Below, piece by piece: positions 14,934 to 23,339 of a stretch of DNA of 28,076 bases. The position numbers and the translations under genes are program-made. The notes beneath the pieces were generated by a model. That model searched no databases, was not told where the DNA came from, and saw only the letters and a program-made list of their open reading frames with translations. Origin of the DNA: Pseudomonadota bacterium (GTDB lineage Bacteria; Pseudomonadota; Gammaproteobacteria; Xanthomonadales; Xanthomonadaceae); NCBI GenBank assembly GCA_023461075.1, contig JAEWNY010000074.1, forward strand, positions 1 through 28,076. The letters run 5' to 3'. The number at the start of each line of letters is the position of its first letter. Position 1 is the stretch's first letter.

Positions 14934-16097
14934 ATGGCCCTGAACCCCTACGACCTCTACGACGTGCGCTCCCTGCTGACCGAAGAGGAGCGGGCGGTGC
15001 AGGAGACCGTGGCCCGCTTCACCGACGAACGCGTGCTGCCGATCATCGGCGACCATTTCGACCGCGGTGAGTTCCCGAAGGAACTGATCCCGGAGATGGC
15101 CGAACTCGGGCTGCTGGGCAGTTCGCTGCCTGAGGAATACGGCTGCGCGGGCCTCAACGGCGTCAGCTACGGGCTGATCTGCCAGGAACTGGAGCGCGGC
15201 GACTCCGGCATCCGCAGCTTCGCCAGCGTGCAGAGTTCACTGTGCATGTATCCGATCTATGCCTACGGCAGCGAGGAACAGAAGCGCCGCTGGCTGCCGG
15301 ACATGGCCGCGGGCAAGGTGATCGGCTGCTTCGGCCTGACCGAGCCGCACGGCGGCTCCGATCCGGCCAACATGAAGACGCACGCCAAGCGCGAGGGCGA
15401 CGACTGGGTGATCAACGGCTCCAAGATGTGGATCACCAACGGCAACCTGGCCGACATCGCCATCGTCTGGGCGCAGACCGACGACGGCATCCAGGGCTTC
15501 ATCGTCGAGAAGGGCGTGAAGGGCTTCGACGCGCAGGTGATCAAGCACAAGATGAGCCTGCGCGCCTCGGTCACCAGCGCACTGTTCTTCGACAACCTGC
15601 GCGTGCCCGATTCGTCGCGCCTGCCCAACGTCAAGGGCCTGAAGGGACCGCTGGGCTGCCTGACCCAGGCGCGTTACGGCATCACCTGGGGGCCGATCGG
15701 TGCGGCCATCGCCTGCCTTGATGAAGTCATCGGCTATACCAAGGAACGCATCCTGTTCGGGCGTCCGGTCGCGGCGACCCAGAGCGCGCAGTTGAAGATG
15801 GCCGACATGGCCCGTCGCATCACCAGCGCGCAGTTGTTGTCGCTGCAACTCGGTCGCTTGAAGGACGCCGGCAACATGCAGCCGACCCAGGTCAGCCTCG
15901 CCAAGTGGAACAACTGCCGCATGGCGATCGACATCGCCCGCGAATGCCGCGACCTGCTCGGCGGTGCCGGCATCACCACCGAACACGCGGCGATCCGCCA
16001 CGCGCTGAACCTGGAATCGGTCATCACCTACGAAGGCACCGAGACCGTGCACCAGTTGGTGGTCGGACGCGAGCTGACCGGCATCAACGCGTTCTGA
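14934..16097 (+). CDS. gcdH: Glutaryl-CoA dehydrogenase (acyl-CoA dehydrogenase family)
   Basis: Oxidises and decarboxylates glutaryl-CoA to crotonyl-CoA with FAD, in the breakdown of lysine and tryptophan. 387 residues, normal for the family. The acyl-CoA dehydrogenase fold shows the flavin segment GCFGLTEPHGGSDP (131-144), the substrate loop, and the catalytic base E367 in TYEGTE. The glutaryl-specific residues of human mature enzyme (Glu87, Arg94, Ser95) appear in the same spacing here as E87, R94 and S95 in LERGDSGIRSFASVQSS, which other acyl-CoA dehydrogenases lack. The call rests on remembered family sequence. The ATG at 14934 opens MALNPYDLYDVRSLL; an upstream in-frame start at 14907 has no support. 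The gene is followed by an acetyltransferase and a fused E1 on the same strand, 31 and 13 bases apart. Confidence 0.92.
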   Translation: MALNPYDLYDVRSLLTEEERAVQETVARFTDERVLPIIGDHFDRGEFPKELIPEMAELGLLGSSLPEEYGCAGLNGVSYGLICQELERGDSGIRSFASVQSSLCMYPIYAYGSEEQKRRWLPDMAAGKVIGCFGLTEPHGGSDPANMKTHAKREGDDWVINGSKMWITNGNLADIAIVWAQTDDGIQGFIVEKGVKGFDAQVIKHKMSLRASVTSALFFDNLRVPDSSRLPNVKGLKGPLGCLTQARYGITWGPIGAAIACLDEVIGYTKERILFGRPVAATQSAQLKMADMARRITSAQLLSLQLGRLKDAGNMQPTQVSLAKWNNCRMAIDIARECRDLLGGAGITTEHAAIRHALNLESVITYEGTETVHQLVVGRELTGINAF

Positions 16098-16128
16098 CCC
16101 TCGCCGCGAGTACCGGCCCGATTCGACC

Positions 16129-16719
16129 ATGACCGAGTGCGCCCAAGCCCATGCCGCATGGTGCGCGCGCCTGCACGAAGGTGCGCCGCGCATCGAGACC
16201 GAACGGCTGCGGCTGCGGATGTGGCGGGTGGATGACTTCGAGCGTTACTTCCAATTGTTCGGCGATGCGGAGGCGGCGCGCTACATCGGCGGCGCATCGG
16301 CACGCGGCGTCGCGTGGCGGCGTTTCCTGCAGATGCCGGGCGCGTGGTCGTTGCAGGGCTTCGGCATGTTCGCGGTGGAAGAGAAGGCGAGCGGCCAATG
16401 GGTCGGGCAAGCCGGCCCTTGGCAGCCGGATGGCTGGCCGGGCACCGAGGTCGGTTACGCGTTCCATCCCGATGCGCAGGGCAAGGGCTATGCCACCGAG
16501 GCCTGCATCGCCGCCATCGACTGGGCCTTCGAGGCGCTCGGCTGGAGCGAGGTGATCCACAACATCGACATCGACAACCGCGCCTCGCAACGGGTGGCGG
16601 AGAAACTGGGTTCCGGCATCCTGCGGCGCATCGACAACGAGGTGCCGTTCGAGGGATACGTGGTCGATGTCTGGGGCCAGAGCCGCGAACACTGGTTGGC
16701 CCGCCAATCCCTTTCCTGA
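16129..16719 (+). CDS. GNAT family N-acetyltransferase (RimJ/RimL type)
   Basis: 196 residues. The opening IETERLRLRMWRVDDFERY is the usual start of RimJ/RimL-type acetyltransferases. The acetyl-CoA loop (motif A) is HPDAQGKGYATEACIAAIDW (112-131), and NIDIDNRASQRVAEKLG (around 143-159) is the motif B region. Enzymes of this group acetylate protein N-termini, small amines or antibiotics; the substrate cannot be read from the sequence. It sits between gcdH and the fused E1 on the same strand with short gaps, so it is probably in one transcript with them, but acetylation of the pathway enzymes would be only a guess. The upstream ribosome site is weak. Confidence 0.88.
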   Translation: MTECAQAHAAWCARLHEGAPRIETERLRLRMWRVDDFERYFQLFGDAEAARYIGGASARGVAWRRFLQMPGAWSLQGFGMFAVEEKASGQWVGQAGPWQPDGWPGTEVGYAFHPDAQGKGYATEACIAAIDWAFEALGWSEVIHNIDIDNRASQRVAEKLGSGILRRIDNEVPFEGYVVDVWGQSREHWLARQSLS

Positions 16720-16732
16720 AAGCATCTTCGCC

Positions 16733-19012
16733 ATGACCTTCGCCACCATCCCCGACCCGATTCCCGCACGCATGCGCGGCCTCAACCGCGCCGAGATCTG
16801 CGACGTCAATTTCGTCGAGTTCGTCAAGCAGTGGGAGGGCGCGAAACAGGAGCGTCCCGCACCGCACGAGGCGATCCTCGAGGGCAGCGCGCTGGACGCG
16901 CAAGGCTTCCGCGAACTGTTCGAATCGCAACTCATCAGCCGCCACCTCGACCTGATGGCGCGCGTACTGCGGGTGCAGAACAAGGTGTTCTACACGATCG
17001 GTTCTTCCGGGCACGAAGGCAATGCGATGGTCGCCCGCGCCACGCGGCATACCGACCCGGCCCTCCTGCATTACCGCAGCGGCGGTTTCATGGCCGAGCG
17101 CTTCCGCAAGATCCCGGGCATGGATCCGGTCATGGATTCGGCGCTCTCTTTCGCGGCAAGCGCGGAGGACCCGGCCAGCGGCGGCCGCCACAAGGTCTGG
17201 GGATCGAAGCCGCTGTGGGTATTGCCGCAGACCTCGACCATTGCCTCGCATCTGCCCAAAGCGCTCGGCACCGCGATCGCGATCGAGGCCGGCAAGCGGC
17301 TGGGCGTTGGCCTGCCGATCCCCGATGACAGCATCGCGATCTGTTCCTTCGGCGATGCCTCGGCCAACCATGCCACCGCGCAGACCGCGTTCAACGCGGC
17401 CAGCTGGACCGCGTACCAGAAGCTGCCGGCGCCGGTGCTGTTCGTCTGCGAGGACAATGGCATCGGCATCTCGGTCAAGACGCCGGGTGGCTGGATCGCC
17501 GAATCGTTCCGAAACCGGCCGGACATCGACTATTTCTTCGCCGACGGGCTCGACCTGGCCAGCGGTTATGGCGACGTGCAGCGCGCGGTCGAGCATTGCA
17601 GGCGCACGCGCAGGCCGACATTCCTGCATCTGCGCACGACGCGGATCATGGGCCACGCCGGCACCGACTTCGAGATCGAATGGCGCTCGATCGAGGAGCT
17701 GTGCGCGGTCGAAGCCAGCGATCCCTTGCTGCGCAGCACGGCGATCGCGCTCGAATCCGGGCTGATGTCGAAGATGGAAATCATCACCTTGTACGAGGAA
17801 ACGCGGAAGCGTTGCTTCGAGGCGGCCGAGGATGCCGACCGGCGCCCGCGCATCGAAACGCTCGAACACGTCATGCAGCCGCTGGCGCCGTATACGCCCG
17901 ACAAGGTGCAGGCCGAAGCGACGCGCGTCGATTACGACGAGAAGCGCGAGCAGGTCTTCGGTGGCGCCGACAAATTGCCCGAAAAACTGCCACCGCGACA
18001 TCTAGCCATCCAGATCAACAACGCGCTGCATGATGTGATGGCGAAGTATCCCCAGACCCTGCTGTTCGGCGAAGACGTGGCCCAGAAGGGCGGCGTGTAC
18101 ACGGTGACCAAGGGACTGCACAGGGCGTTCGGCAACCGGCGCGTGTTCAACACGCTGTTGGACGAGACCATGATCCTCGGCATGGCGCAGGGTTTCGCCA
18201 ACATGGGGATGCTGCCGATCCCAGAGATCCAGTACCTGGCCTACCTGCACAACGCCATCGACCAGATCCGCGGCGAGGCGGCTTCCTTGCAGTTCTTCAG
18301 CAACAACCAGTATGCGAATCCGACGGTGGTGCGCATCGCCGGGCTGGGTTACCAGCGCGGTTTCGGCGGCCACTTCCACAACGACAACTCGGTCACCGCG
18401 CTGCGCGACATCCCCGGCATCGTGGTGGGTTGCCCGTCGCGCGGCGACGATGCCGCGATGATGCTGCGTACGCTGGCGGCGCTGGCCAAGGTGGACGGGC
18501 GCGTCACGGTGTTCCTGGAGCCGATCGCGCTGTACATGACCAAGGACCTGTACGAAGCCGGGGATGGCCAATGGCTGACCCAGTACCCTTCGCCGGAGCA
18601 GGCGCTGGTGTTGGGTGAGGAGCGCGTCTACCACCCGGAAGCGACGGACTGCGTGATTTTCAGCTACGGAAACGGCATGCCGATGTCGCTGCGTGCCGCG
18701 CGCGAGATCGAGGCGAAACATGGGTGGAAGGTGCGGGTGGTCGATCTGCGCTGGCTGGTGCCGCTGAACCACGTCGCCATCGCCAAACACGCTGGCGCGT
18801 GCGACCGCATCCTCATCGTCGATGAAGGCCGCTTCAGCGCCGGCATCGGCGAAGGCATCATCACCGCGATCACCGAAGCCGGGCACGGCGGCAAGCCGCT
18901 GCAGCGCGTGGTCGGTGCCGATACTTATACGCCGCTGGCCGGCGCCGCCTTCCTGGTCATCCCCAAGGACGAGGACATCGTGACGGCGGCCGCCAAGCTG
19001 GCGAAGGACTGA
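16733..19012 (+). CDS. Fused alpha/beta E1 component of a 2-oxoacid dehydrogenase (thiamine diphosphate dependent)
   Basis: 759 residues, the alpha and beta chains of a pyruvate/branched-chain-type E1 joined in one polypeptide. The alpha part (about 50-400) has SSGHEGNAMVARA and the thiamine diphosphate site from GDASANHATAQTAFN (208-222) to CEDNGIGIS (239-247), 30 residues on, a variant of the GDG...NN motif. The beta part (about 440-759) starts LAIQINNALHDVMAKYPQTL and has LFGEDVAQKGGVYTVTKGL, the glutamate-bearing strand IPEIQYLAYLHNAIDQIRG and VVDLRWLVPLN. Such enzymes decarboxylate a 2-oxoacid and pass the acyl group to the lipoyl domain of an E2. No E2 or E3 gene is in the window. Its neighbour gcdH would suit 2-oxoadipate as substrate, but branched-chain 2-oxoacids are the more usual reading. 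The start is MTFATIPDPIPARM, 13 bases after the acetyltransferase stop. Confidence 0.88.
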   Translation: MTFATIPDPIPARMRGLNRAEICDVNFVEFVKQWEGAKQERPAPHEAILEGSALDAQGFRELFESQLISRHLDLMARVLRVQNKVFYTIGSSGHEGNAMVARATRHTDPALLHYRSGGFMAERFRKIPGMDPVMDSALSFAASAEDPASGGRHKVWGSKPLWVLPQTSTIASHLPKALGTAIAIEAGKRLGVGLPIPDDSIAICSFGDASANHATAQTAFNAASWTAYQKLPAPVLFVCEDNGIGISVKTPGGWIAESFRNRPDIDYFFADGLDLASGYGDVQRAVEHCRRTRRPTFLHLRTTRIMGHAGTDFEIEWRSIEELCAVEASDPLLRSTAIALESGLMSKMEIITLYEETRKRCFEAAEDADRRPRIETLEHVMQPLAPYTPDKVQAEATRVDYDEKREQVFGGADKLPEKLPPRHLAIQINNALHDVMAKYPQTLLFGEDVAQKGGVYTVTKGLHRAFGNRRVFNTLLDETMILGMAQGFANMGMLPIPEIQYLAYLHNAIDQIRGEAASLQFFSNNQYANPTVVRIAGLGYQRGFGGHFHNDNSVTALRDIPGIVVGCPSRGDDAAMMLRTLAALAKVDGRVTVFLEPIALYMTKDLYEAGDGQWLTQYPSPEQALVLGEERVYHPEATDCVIFSYGNGMPMSLRAAREIEAKHGWKVRVVDLRWLVPLNHVAIAKHAGACDRILIVDEGRFSAGIGEGIITAITEAGHGGKPLQRVVGADTYTPLAGAAFLVIPKDEDIVTAAAKLAKD

Positions 19013-19119
19013 CGGCCGCCGTTCCATCCACGCAACGGGCTGTCCGCCGGATCGTGCCTGTCGATGACGCGATCTTGAGGCGGCGATCGCGACAATCACT
19101 GACCATCACGGAGAGAGTC

Positions 19120-19671
19120 ATGTCAAAAGCCACTGTTGCGGTCATCGTCGGCAGCCTTCGAAAAGAGTCGTACAACAAGCGCCTGGCCAAGGCGATCGAG
19201 AAGCTCGCTGGCGACCGCCTGTCGTTCGTCGATGTCCGCATCGATGACCTTCCGCTCTACAACCAGGATTTCGACCAGGACTACCCGGCCGGGGGCACGC
19301 GCCTCAAGAAGGCCATCGAGGGTGCCGATGCGGTGCTGGTGGTGACGCCCGAGTACAACCGCTCGATCCCTGGCGTGTTGAAGAATGCGCTGGACATCGC
19401 ATCGCGGCCCTGGGGCACCAATTCCTTCAAGGGCAAGCCGGCGGCGGTGATCGGCGCATCGATCGGCGCGCAGGGCACAGCGGTGGCGCAGGCGCACCTG
19501 GATACGATCATGCTCTACCTCGACACGCGCCTGCTGGCGCAGCCCGAGGTCTATTTGAAGGTGGACGAGAAGACGATCGACGCCGAAGGCAACGTCGCCA
19601 ATGACGACACGCGCAAGTTCCTCGCCGGTTTCGTCGACGCCTTCGTCGAGTGGATCGACAAGGTCAAGTGA
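19120..19671 (+). CDS. NADPH-dependent FMN reductase (ChrR/YieF-like)
   Basis: 183 residues with a flavodoxin-like fold. The FMN phosphate loop is GSLRKESYNKRLAKA (12-26), and PEYNRSIPGVLKNALD (about 83-98) is the second hallmark of the NADPH-dependent FMN reductase/ChrR family. The enzymes are cytoplasmic flavoproteins that reduce quinones, chromate or azo compounds with NAD(P)H. Start choice: the ATG at 19120 has GGAGAG just upstream, while the frame is open back to 19054. The intergenic gap of 107 bases after the fused E1 gene suggests its own promoter. Its stop codon touches the stop codon of ygfZ on the other strand (19671/19672). Confidence 0.92.
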   Translation: MSKATVAVIVGSLRKESYNKRLAKAIEKLAGDRLSFVDVRIDDLPLYNQDFDQDYPAGGTRLKKAIEGADAVLVVTPEYNRSIPGVLKNALDIASRPWGTNSFKGKPAAVIGASIGAQGTAVAQAHLDTIMLYLDTRLLAQPEVYLKVDEKTIDAEGNVANDDTRKFLAGFVDAFVEWIDKVK

Positions 19672-20478
19672 TCAGTTGAACTCGAGTGCGCGGACCGGCG
19701 AGCCGGCGGCTTCGCGTGGAACGGCTTCGAGATTGACCACTGCCAGCGCCAGGTTTCCGGCGCTGGCGACGATCTGTCCGATGCCGCGCTCGCCATCGCC
19801 GACTTCACTGCCCGGCGCGATGCCCGCATCGGCTTCCAGCAGCCGCAGACCGCGCTTGGCCTGGCCGAGGAAGTGGGTGCGGGCGACGATTTCCTGCCCC
19901 GGATAGCAGCCTTTCTTGACGCTGTAGGCCTGCAACCGGTCCAGCGACAGCTGTTGCGGGGTCCACTGCGCGGATTGGGTGGCATCCAGCCGCGGAATGC
20001 CGGCGTTGAAGTCGGCCTGCTTCCAGCGCCCCAGCGCTTCGACATCGCCATCGGTCGAATGGATGGGCGAGCCAGGGTGGATGTCGATGCGGCGGCCGCC
20101 CGGCCACGGCAATGCGAAGACATCCGGCGCGGGCGAGCCGGGGGCCGCCGAAGCCGCATCCCAATGCCCTTCGACATGCAGATCACCGCGCGCCACGAGT
20201 TTCGCCTTGCTGCGGAACACGTACTTGCCGAGCGCATCTGCGAGATCGGCCGGCCGATGATCCGGCAGCAGCAGCCACAGGGTCTCGGCATCGCGGCGGA
20301 TGAGCACGAACAGCGCGATCAGGCGGCCCTTGGGATTGAGCCAGCCGTTCCACTGCCACTCGCCATCGGCCAGCGCGGCGACATCGTTCATGAACTGCGC
20401 CTGGGCGAATTTCAGTGCGTCGATGCCGGCGATTTCCAGCACGCCGTGGTCGCTGAGCGGGGTCGGGTTGTGGTGCAT
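19672..20478 (-). CDS. ygfZ: tRNA-modifying/Fe-S maintenance protein YgfZ (folate-binding)
   Basis: 268 residues, shorter than E. coli YgfZ (about 326) but with the family motif KGCYPGQEIVARTHFLGQ (189-206) containing the conserved cysteine C191. The fold is that of the glycine cleavage T-protein (GcvT/YgfZ). It binds folate and supports the maintenance of certain Fe-S enzymes, including MiaB and succinate dehydrogenase in E. coli. In E. coli ygfZ stands next to sdhE-ygfX (ygfY-ygfX); here it diverges from the sdh operon and those genes lie at the far end of the operon, so the association is kept but rearranged. The start at 20478 lies 27 bases from the SDHAF4 gene start and inside the sdh promoter. 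Confidence 0.92.
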   Translation of the reverse strand: MHHNPTPLSDHGVLEIAGIDALKFAQAQFMNDVAALADGEWQWNGWLNPKGRLIALFVLIRRDAETLWLLLPDHRPADLADALGKYVFRSKAKLVARGDLHVEGHWDAASAAPGSPAPDVFALPWPGGRRIDIHPGSPIHSTDGDVEALGRWKQADFNAGIPRLDATQSAQWTPQQLSLDRLQAYSVKKGCYPGQEIVARTHFLGQAKRGLRLLEADAGIAPGSEVGDGERGIGQIVASAGNLALAVVNLEAVPREAAGSPVRALEFN

Positions 20479-20497
20479 TGCTGCGTCGCCGTAAAAT
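20468..20497 (+). promoter_or_regulatory. Predicted sigma-70 promoter of the sdh operon
   Basis: TTGTGG (20468-20473), 18 bases, TAAAAT (20492-20497). Transcription would start near 20504-20506, on or next to the GTG of the SDHAF4 gene. The -35 box overlaps the first codons of ygfZ on the other strand, so its use could interfere with ygfZ expression. Confidence 0.55.
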
Positions 20498-20505
20498 AAC
20501 GAATC

Positions 20506-20685
20506 GTGAACACACCCATCTTAGGCCAAGCCGACGCCAAGCCCGACGACGCAGCCCGCGAGGATGCGCCTTCTTTGCCGCGCGAGGCCATGCCCGAATT
20601 GCCACCGGAGTTCGGGGGTCGCGAGGGCCCGGAGCCGACGCGCTACGGGGATTGGGAAAAGAACGGACGCTGCATCGATTTCTGA
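20506..20685 (+). CDS. Succinate dehydrogenase assembly factor 4 homologue (DUF1674)
   Basis: 59 residues, starting GTG (MNTPILGQADAKPDDAARED) and ending GPEPTRYGDWEKNGRCIDF, which is the diagnostic C-terminus of the SDHAF4/DUF1674 family (PTRYGDWE...GRCIDF). In eukaryotes SDHAF4 binds flavinylated SDHA, protects it from oxidative damage and helps it join SDHB; bacterial members are known mainly by sequence. The GTG is fixed: the in-frame codon three before it is a stop (TAA, 20497-20499) and no other upstream start exists. No ribosome site fits, but the -10 box ends 8 bases before, so the mRNA may be leaderless. The gene is 45 bases before sdhC on the same strand and so belongs to the sdh operon. 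It is too short for most default gene-length filters. Confidence 0.85.
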   Translation: MNTPILGQADAKPDDAAREDAPSLPREAMPELPPEFGGREGPEPTRYGDWEKNGRCIDF

Positions 20686-20730
20686 CCGCCACGCGGTCGG
20701 TTGACCGCCCAGCCCGGAGGCCGCCATCCC

Positions 20731-21129
20731 ATGGCGAAACACGATCGACCCATTTCACCGTTCATGCTGGGGCAGGCGTATCGCTTCCAGATCACCTCGG
20801 TGATGTCCCTGCTGCATCGCCTGACCGGCGTGGTGCTGGCGCTCGCGGCCTTCAGCTTCTCCTGGTGGATCATGTCGATGGCGCTCGGTGGCGATTACGC
20901 CGAATTCGCCACCGCGGTTACCGGTTCGATACCCGGCAAGATCGGTCTGTTCCTGATCTCGCTGGCGCTGATGTACCACCTGTTCAACGGCATCCGCCAC
21001 CTGGCCTGGGATGCCGGCTTCGGCTTCAGGATCCCGCAGGTGTATGCCTCGGGCTACATGGTGCTGGCGTTGACCGTGGTCTCGACCGTGCTGCTCTGGT
21101 TCGTGGCGATGTCCGGAGGTGCGGCATGA
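20731..21129 (+). CDS. sdhC: Succinate dehydrogenase cytochrome b556 subunit
   Basis: 132 residues with three transmembrane helices (about 32-52, 70-92 and 107-128). SLLHRLTGVVLALAAFSFS has the family motif S-x2-HR-x-TG, and YHLFNGIRHLAWD carries the histidine that binds haem b. SdhC and SdhD hold the SdhAB head on the inner membrane and reduce ubiquinone. GGAGG (20716-20720) lies 10 bases before the ATG. Its stop codon overlaps the start of sdhD (ATGA), which indicates translational coupling. Confidence 0.95.
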   Translation: MAKHDRPISPFMLGQAYRFQITSVMSLLHRLTGVVLALAAFSFSWWIMSMALGGDYAEFATAVTGSIPGKIGLFLISLALMYHLFNGIRHLAWDAGFGFRIPQVYASGYMVLALTVVSTVLLWFVAMSGGAA

Positions 21130-21527
21130 GCACCAGCGCGAAGTTCCCGAAGTACCGCACGCCGCTGCACCAGGCCAAGGGCTGGGGCTCGGCCAAGTCC
21201 GGCACTGGCCACTTCTGGTGGCAGCGGGTGACGGCTGTGATCCTGGCGCTCTTGGTGCCGTACATCGTGTTCCTGGTCGCGCGGATCGCCGGTTCCGACC
21301 ACGAAACCATCGCCACCGTCATCGCCAAGCCGTGGAACGCGATCATCTTCACCGTGTTCGCCATCGCCATGTTCTGGCACGCCAAACTGGGCCTCCAGGT
21401 GGTGATCGAAGACTACGTGCACGACCGCGCCATGCACCTCGCGCTGCGCATCCTCCTCATCCTGGGCAGCCTGGTCGGCGTGTTGAGCGCCATCTACGCC
21501 ATCGCCCGCATCGCCATGACGGCCTGA
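21126..21527 (+). CDS. sdhD: Succinate dehydrogenase hydrophobic membrane anchor subunit
   Basis: 133 residues with three transmembrane helices (about 35-55, 65-90 and 103-128). HFWWQRVTAVILALLVPYIV and FWHAKLGLQVVIEDYVHD carry the arginine and the Asp-Tyr pair expected near the quinone and haem sites in SdhD. It starts on the ATGA overlap with sdhC and stops 5 bases before sdhA. It pairs with SdhC in the inner membrane part of complex II. Confidence 0.94.
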   Translation: MSTSAKFPKYRTPLHQAKGWGSAKSGTGHFWWQRVTAVILALLVPYIVFLVARIAGSDHETIATVIAKPWNAIIFTVFAIAMFWHAKLGLQVVIEDYVHDRAMHLALRILLILGSLVGVLSAIYAIARIAMTA

Positions 21528-21532
21528 GCACC

Positions 21533-23323
21533 ATGACCGATTACAAGATCACCGAACACAAGTACGACATGGTCGTGGTCGGCGCCGGCGGCGCGGGCCT
21601 GCGCGCGACCTTCGGCCTGGCCCAGAAGGGCCTGAAGACCGCCTGCATCACCAAGGTGTTCCCCACGCGCTCGCACACCGTGGCGGCGCAGGGCGGCATC
21701 TCGGCGGCGCTCGCCAACATGGGCGAGGACGACTGGCGCTGGCATTTCTACGACACCATCAAGGGCTCGGACTGGCTGGGCGACCAGGATGCGATCGAGT
21801 ACATGTGCCGGGAAGCCATTCCGGCGGTGATCGAGCTCGAGCACCAGGGCGTGCCGTTCTCGCGCACCGAGGAAGGCAAGATCTACCAGCGTCCGTTCGG
21901 CGGCATGACCACCGACTACGGCCGCGGTCCCGCCGCGCAACGCACCTGCGCCGCCGCCGACCGCACAGGCCACGCGATCCTGCACACGCTCTACCAGCAG
22001 TCGCTGGCGCACGAGGCCGAGTTCTTCATCGAGTACTTCGCGCTCGACCTGATCATGGATGCCGATGGCGTCTGCCGCGGCGTGCTGGCGCTGGACATGG
22101 CCGAGGGCACGCTGCACCTGTTCCGCGCGCACGGCACCGTGCTGGCGACCGGCGGTTACGGCCGCGCCTATTTCTCCGCGACATCGGCCCATACCTGCAC
22201 CGGCGACGGCGGCGGCATGGCCCTGCGTGCCGGCCTGCAACTGCAGGACATGGAGTTCGTGCAGTTCCACCCGACCGGCATCTACGGCGCCGGCTGCCTG
22301 ATCACCGAGGGCGTGCGTGGCGAGGGCGGCATCCTGCGCAACAGCAATGGCGAGCGCTTCATGGAGCGCTATGCGCCGAACGCCAAGGACCTGGCATCGC
22401 GCGACGTGGTGTCGCGTTCGATGACGATCGAGATTCGCGAAGGCCGCGGCGTCGGCCCGCACCAGGATCACATCCACCTCGACCTGACCCACCTCGACCC
22501 GAAGGACATCCACGAGAAGCTGCCGGGGATCGCCGAGAGCGCCAAGATCTTTGCCGGCGTCGATGTCGAGAAGGAACCGATCCCGGTGCTGCCGACCGTG
22601 CACTACAACATGGGCGGCATCCCGACCAATTACCACGGCGAAGTGGTGCAGCTGAAGGATGGCGATCCCGACCACGTGGTACCCGGCCTGTACGCGATCG
22701 GCGAAGCCGCGTGCGTCTCGGTGCATGGTGCCAATCGCCTCGGCTCCAACTCGCTGCTGGACCTGGTGGTGTTCGGTCGTGCGGTGGCCAACCGGGCCGC
22801 CGAGACGATCAAGCCGGGCAGCCTGCATCCCAAGTTGAGCGGCGATGCGACCGAAAAATCGCTGGCCAACCTGGATCGCCTGCGCAATGCCAGCGGCCCG
22901 TTGCCGACCGCCGAGATCCGCAACAACATGCAGCGGGCGATGCAGTCCGATGCCGCGGTGTTCCGCACCGGGGAAACGCTGGCCGAGGGCGTGGCCAAGG
23001 TCAACGAGATCTACGCATCGTTCAAGGATGTCGGCGTCTCCGACCGCTCGCTGGTCTGGAACTCCGACCTCATCGAAACGCTGGAGTTGCAGAACCTGCT
23101 GGGCCAGGCGCTGGTGACGATCACCTCGGCGTCGAACCGTACCGAGTCGCGCGGCGCGCATGCCCGCGAGGATTATCCGGACCGGGACGATGCCAACTGG
23201 CAGAAACACACGGTCTGTTCGGTCGATGATGGCGGCCAGGCCCACATCGACTATCGCCCGGTGCACATGTACACGCTCACCGACGATGTCGAGGTCGTGC
23301 CGCCCAAGCCGCGCGTCTACTGA
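21533..23323 (+). CDS. sdhA: Succinate dehydrogenase flavoprotein subunit
   Basis: 596 residues, the normal length. It oxidises succinate to fumarate with covalent FAD on the cytoplasmic face of the inner membrane. The dinucleotide site is VVVGAGGAGLRA (14-25); H48 in RSHTVAAQGG is the histidine that carries the FAD. Further family motifs are VLATGGYGRAYFSATSAHTCTG (split here as VLATGGYGRAYF and SATSAHTCTG), EFVQFHPTGIYGAG, HYNMGGIPTNYHG and SVHGANRLGSNSLLDLVVFG. The covalent FAD attachment is what SdhE, encoded after sdhB, promotes. The start is 5 bases after the sdhD stop. Expression is probably set by the operon promoter upstream of the SDHAF4 gene. Confidence 0.98.
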   Translation: MTDYKITEHKYDMVVVGAGGAGLRATFGLAQKGLKTACITKVFPTRSHTVAAQGGISAALANMGEDDWRWHFYDTIKGSDWLGDQDAIEYMCREAIPAVIELEHQGVPFSRTEEGKIYQRPFGGMTTDYGRGPAAQRTCAAADRTGHAILHTLYQQSLAHEAEFFIEYFALDLIMDADGVCRGVLALDMAEGTLHLFRAHGTVLATGGYGRAYFSATSAHTCTGDGGGMALRAGLQLQDMEFVQFHPTGIYGAGCLITEGVRGEGGILRNSNGERFMERYAPNAKDLASRDVVSRSMTIEIREGRGVGPHQDHIHLDLTHLDPKDIHEKLPGIAESAKIFAGVDVEKEPIPVLPTVHYNMGGIPTNYHGEVVQLKDGDPDHVVPGLYAIGEAACVSVHGANRLGSNSLLDLVVFGRAVANRAAETIKPGSLHPKLSGDATEKSLANLDRLRNASGPLPTAEIRNNMQRAMQSDAAVFRTGETLAEGVAKVNEIYASFKDVGVSDRSLVWNSDLIETLELQNLLGQALVTITSASNRTESRGAHAREDYPDRDDANWQKHTVCSVDDGGQAHIDYRPVHMYTLTDDVEVVPPKPRVY

Positions 23324-23339
23324 TCCGGGGACCCAGAAC

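Noticed and set aside
16028..18001. 657-codon minus-strand open frame opposite the acetyltransferase and fused E1
   Set aside because: It spans the ends of three real plus-strand genes and shows shadow composition only.
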